Position numbers and translations under genes: made by a program
The notes under the pieces: generated by a model
The model's input: the letters and a program-made list of their open reading frames with translations, nothing else
What the model was told of the DNA's origin: nothing
Database searches by the model: none
Shown here: positions 3,798-5,605 of the stretch, in pieces
Layout: each line of letters starts with the position of its first letter
Numbering within the stretch: position 1 is the stretch's first letter
Source: Rickettsiales bacterium
Lineage (GTDB): Bacteria; Pseudomonadota; Alphaproteobacteria; Rickettsiales; Deianiraeaceae
Direction: 5' to 3'
Length of the DNA stretch: 5,605 bases
NCBI GenBank assembly: GCA_017477855.1
Contig: JAFUUN010000004.1
Span: forward strand, 1 to 5,605

Positions 3798-5605
3798 CTT
3801 TCACCAAAATTCTGCGCTTTCCCTGCACATCTGGTGAAGATAAAATGCCCTCCTCTTCCATCTGTTCAATAAGATTTGCGGCCTTGTTGTAACCAATTCT
3901 CATCTTACGTTGCAAGTAGCTAATTGATGTTTTTTTCTCCTCCAAGACAATCTTAACGGCCTTACGATAAAGTCCTTCGTCATCACCATCGGAGCCGCCA
4001 AAACTGCCAACAAAACCATCATCACTGTCCTCATCCACAATAGAAATATATTCAGGTGCACCATTTTTCTTCAAGAATTTCACAACCTCTTCAACCTCGC
4101 TATCCTCAATCATAGGGCCGTGCACGCGCGCTGTTTTAGTACCCCCGATCATGAAAAGCATGTCTCCCTTGCCAAGAAGTTGCTCGGCGCCCTGCTCTCC
4201 TAAAATCGTTCGGCTGTCAATTTTTGATGTCACCTGATAGCTAATTCTTGTCGGAAAGTTTGCCTTGATGACACCCGTTATAACATCTACCGAAGGCCTC
4301 TGGGTAGCCATAATCAAGTGAATTCCCGCTGCACGCGCCATCTGAGACAACCGCTGCACGAGCACCTCAATCTCCTTTCCGGCCACAACCATCAAGTCAG
4401 CCATTTCATCAATTATGACAACAATATAAGGAAGTTTGGCATCTTTTTCATGGCGGTTCTCGTTTTCAAGTTCAACTTTTTTGTTGTAGCCATTAATGTT
4501 TCTTACGCCCGCCTCAGACATCTTGCGGTAGCGGTCTTCCATCTCCTTGACAACCCATTTTAGCGAACTCACAGCATCCTTTGGGTCGGTAATTACTGGC
4601 ATCAGCAAGTGTGGAATGCCATCATAGGCGGAAAATTCCAGCATCTTTGGGTCAATCATGATAAACCTGCATTGTTCTGGTTTGAGTTTGAACAGCATTG
4701 ACAAAATCATGCCGTTGATACCAACCGATTTTCCGCTTCCGGTAGTTCCCGCAATCAGCAAGTGCGGCATTGAAGTCAAGTCGGCCACGACTGGCTTGCC
4801 AAAAATATTACACCCAAGCGTCATTGGGATGTATGCATCGGAATTTTTATATTCATAACTCTCCAAAAGGTGCCTGAAACACACTATTGAGCGGCTCTGA
4901 TTTGGCACTTCAATACCGAGTGTGTCCTTACCAACCAACGTGCTTATGCGAACAGACGACACTTTCATGGTACGCGCAATGTCATCACACAAGCTTATCA
5001 CTCGCGATGATTTGACGCCCGGCTGAATTTGGAACTCATAAAGCGTCACGATTGGCCCAGTTTGGAAGCTCACCATCTTGCCACGGATACCGAAATCACC
5101 AAGTATTTTTTCAAGCTTTTGCATGTTCTCGCGGCAAACCAGAGCCGTCTGACTTGCGTTCGTGTTTTTGATATCCTTCAACAAGCTAACCGAAGGCAAA
5201 ACAAAACTCCTGCGAGCATCTTCTTCGTAGTCAAAATATTGCTCAACAACATCCTCACGAGAACTATTTTCTTCAACATCTTTTTTCTCGTCATCTGTCG
5301 CGTGTTTCAACCCAAGAAGCCCTTTCAACATACCAGCGTTGTCAACTTTTTGTCGTTTGAATGAAAATATTTTTCTTAACCATTTGAACGGCGTGCCAAG
5401 CGCAATTTTTATTAACTTGAATAACGATTTTATGAATAACTTCAAGAAAGATTTACCGTTTTTTTCATGGTATCTTGGTGTCTTTTTGCCGAATAAAAAC
5501 ACACTGTAAGGATACATCACGAGCAGTAAAATTGAGAACAAAACAACCACAACCTTAATGACTGCATTTGAAATATGACTATTAACAAAATAGCCGAACG
5601 CTCCA
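3790..5605 (-). CDS. ftsK: DNA translocase FtsK, N-terminus beyond window
   Basis: FtsK is a membrane-anchored, septum-located motor that pumps chromosome termini apart and activates XerCD at dif. About 604 residues are visible and the frame is still open at the right edge; a GTG at 5550 is internal, not a likely start. Numbering from that GTG: the last transmembrane helix of the N-terminal domain covers about residues 1-20 plus several upstream. A basic, amphipathic-looking stretch (about 33-65) and a short acidic linker (to about 112) follow. The alpha/beta motor has Walker A GTTGSGKS (268-275), Walker B VVIIDE (377-382) and MATQRPS (414-420). An acidic Gly/Ser/Asp spacer (505-525) leads to the gamma winged helix (about 525-586) with RIGYN (551-555) and IEQMEEEGI, which reads polar KOPS sequences. 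The linker of under 100 residues is far shorter than that of E. coli FtsK. The stop is TAA. It converges with ruvB and no terminator is seen between them. Confidence 0.96.
   Translation of the reverse strand, partial: GAFGYFVNSHISNAVIKVVVVLFSILLLVMYPYSVFLFGKKTPRYHEKNGKSFLKLFIKSLFKLIKIALGTPFKWLRKIFSFKRQKVDNAGMLKGLLGLKHATDDEKKDVEENSSREDVVEQYFDYEEDARRSFVLPSVSLLKDIKNTNASQTALVCRENMQKLEKILGDFGIRGKMVSFQTGPIVTLYEFQIQPGVKSSRVISLCDDIARTMKVSSVRISTLVGKDTLGIEVPNQSRSIVCFRHLLESYEYKNSDAYIPMTLGCNIFGKPVVADLTSMPHLLIAGTTGSGKSVGINGMILSMLFKLKPEQCRFIMIDPKMLEFSAYDGIPHLLMPVITDPKDAVSSLKWVVKEMEDRYRKMSEAGVRNINGYNKKVELENENRHEKDAKLPYIVVIIDEMADLMVVAGKEIEVLVQRLSQMARAAGIHLIMATQRPSVDVITGVIKANFPTRISYQVTSKIDSRTILGEQGAEQLLGKGDMLFMIGGTKTARVHGPMIEDSEVEEVVKFLKKNGAPEYISIVDEDSDDGFVGSFGGSDGDDEGLYRKAVKIVLEEKKTSISYLQRKMRIGYNKAANLIEQMEEEGILSSPDVQGKRRILVKAN

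Overview
This window looks like chromosomal DNA of a Gram-negative bacterium. It carries an outer-membrane beta-barrel enzyme gene of the lipid A deacylase (PagL) type, an FtsK DNA translocase, RuvB, and a protein whose C-terminal part resembles a type IV pilin-like protein. Protein-level resemblance of RuvB and FtsK suggests an alphaproteobacterium-like lineage, but this is inference from memory of the families. Coding DNA is moderately AT-rich, whereas two intergenic blocks are about 70-75% GC.

Layout: (1) 3-686 (+), the 3' part of a pilin-like gene open at the left edge, followed by an AT-rich stem-loop (697-728) and a strong intrinsic terminator (745-779). (2) 782-874, copy 1 of a GC-rich structured repeat that fills the gap between that terminator and the end of the next gene. 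(3) 881-1771 (-), a 23S rRNA pseudouridine synthase of the RluC/RluD family. (4) 1772-1841, a short AT-rich divergent promoter region. (5) 1842-2624 (+), a PagL-like outer-membrane protein whose frame is cut by one in-frame TAG at 2388-2390; the catalytic HYSN motif lies after the stop. (6) 2656-2761, copy 2 of the GC-rich repeat. (7) 2801-3784 (+), ruvB, complete. (8) 3790-5605 (-), ftsK, complete at its C-terminus and open at the right edge; it converges on ruvB with 5 bases between the stop codons.

The genes do not form one pathway. RuvB (Holliday-junction branch migration) and FtsK (chromosome translocation, dimer resolution) both act on late chromosome processing. RluC acts on ribosomes, and the pilin-like and PagL-like proteins belong to the cell envelope. 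No mobile-element gene, CRISPR array, tRNA or rRNA was seen.

The two most unusual signals are the paired GC-rich repeats and the PagL-like gene. The repeats share terminal inverted repeats (GTTGCGC/GCGCAAC) and an internal stem with two compensatory base-pair changes. The PagL-like gene has a single in-frame amber codon with otherwise uninterrupted family-like sequence on both sides.
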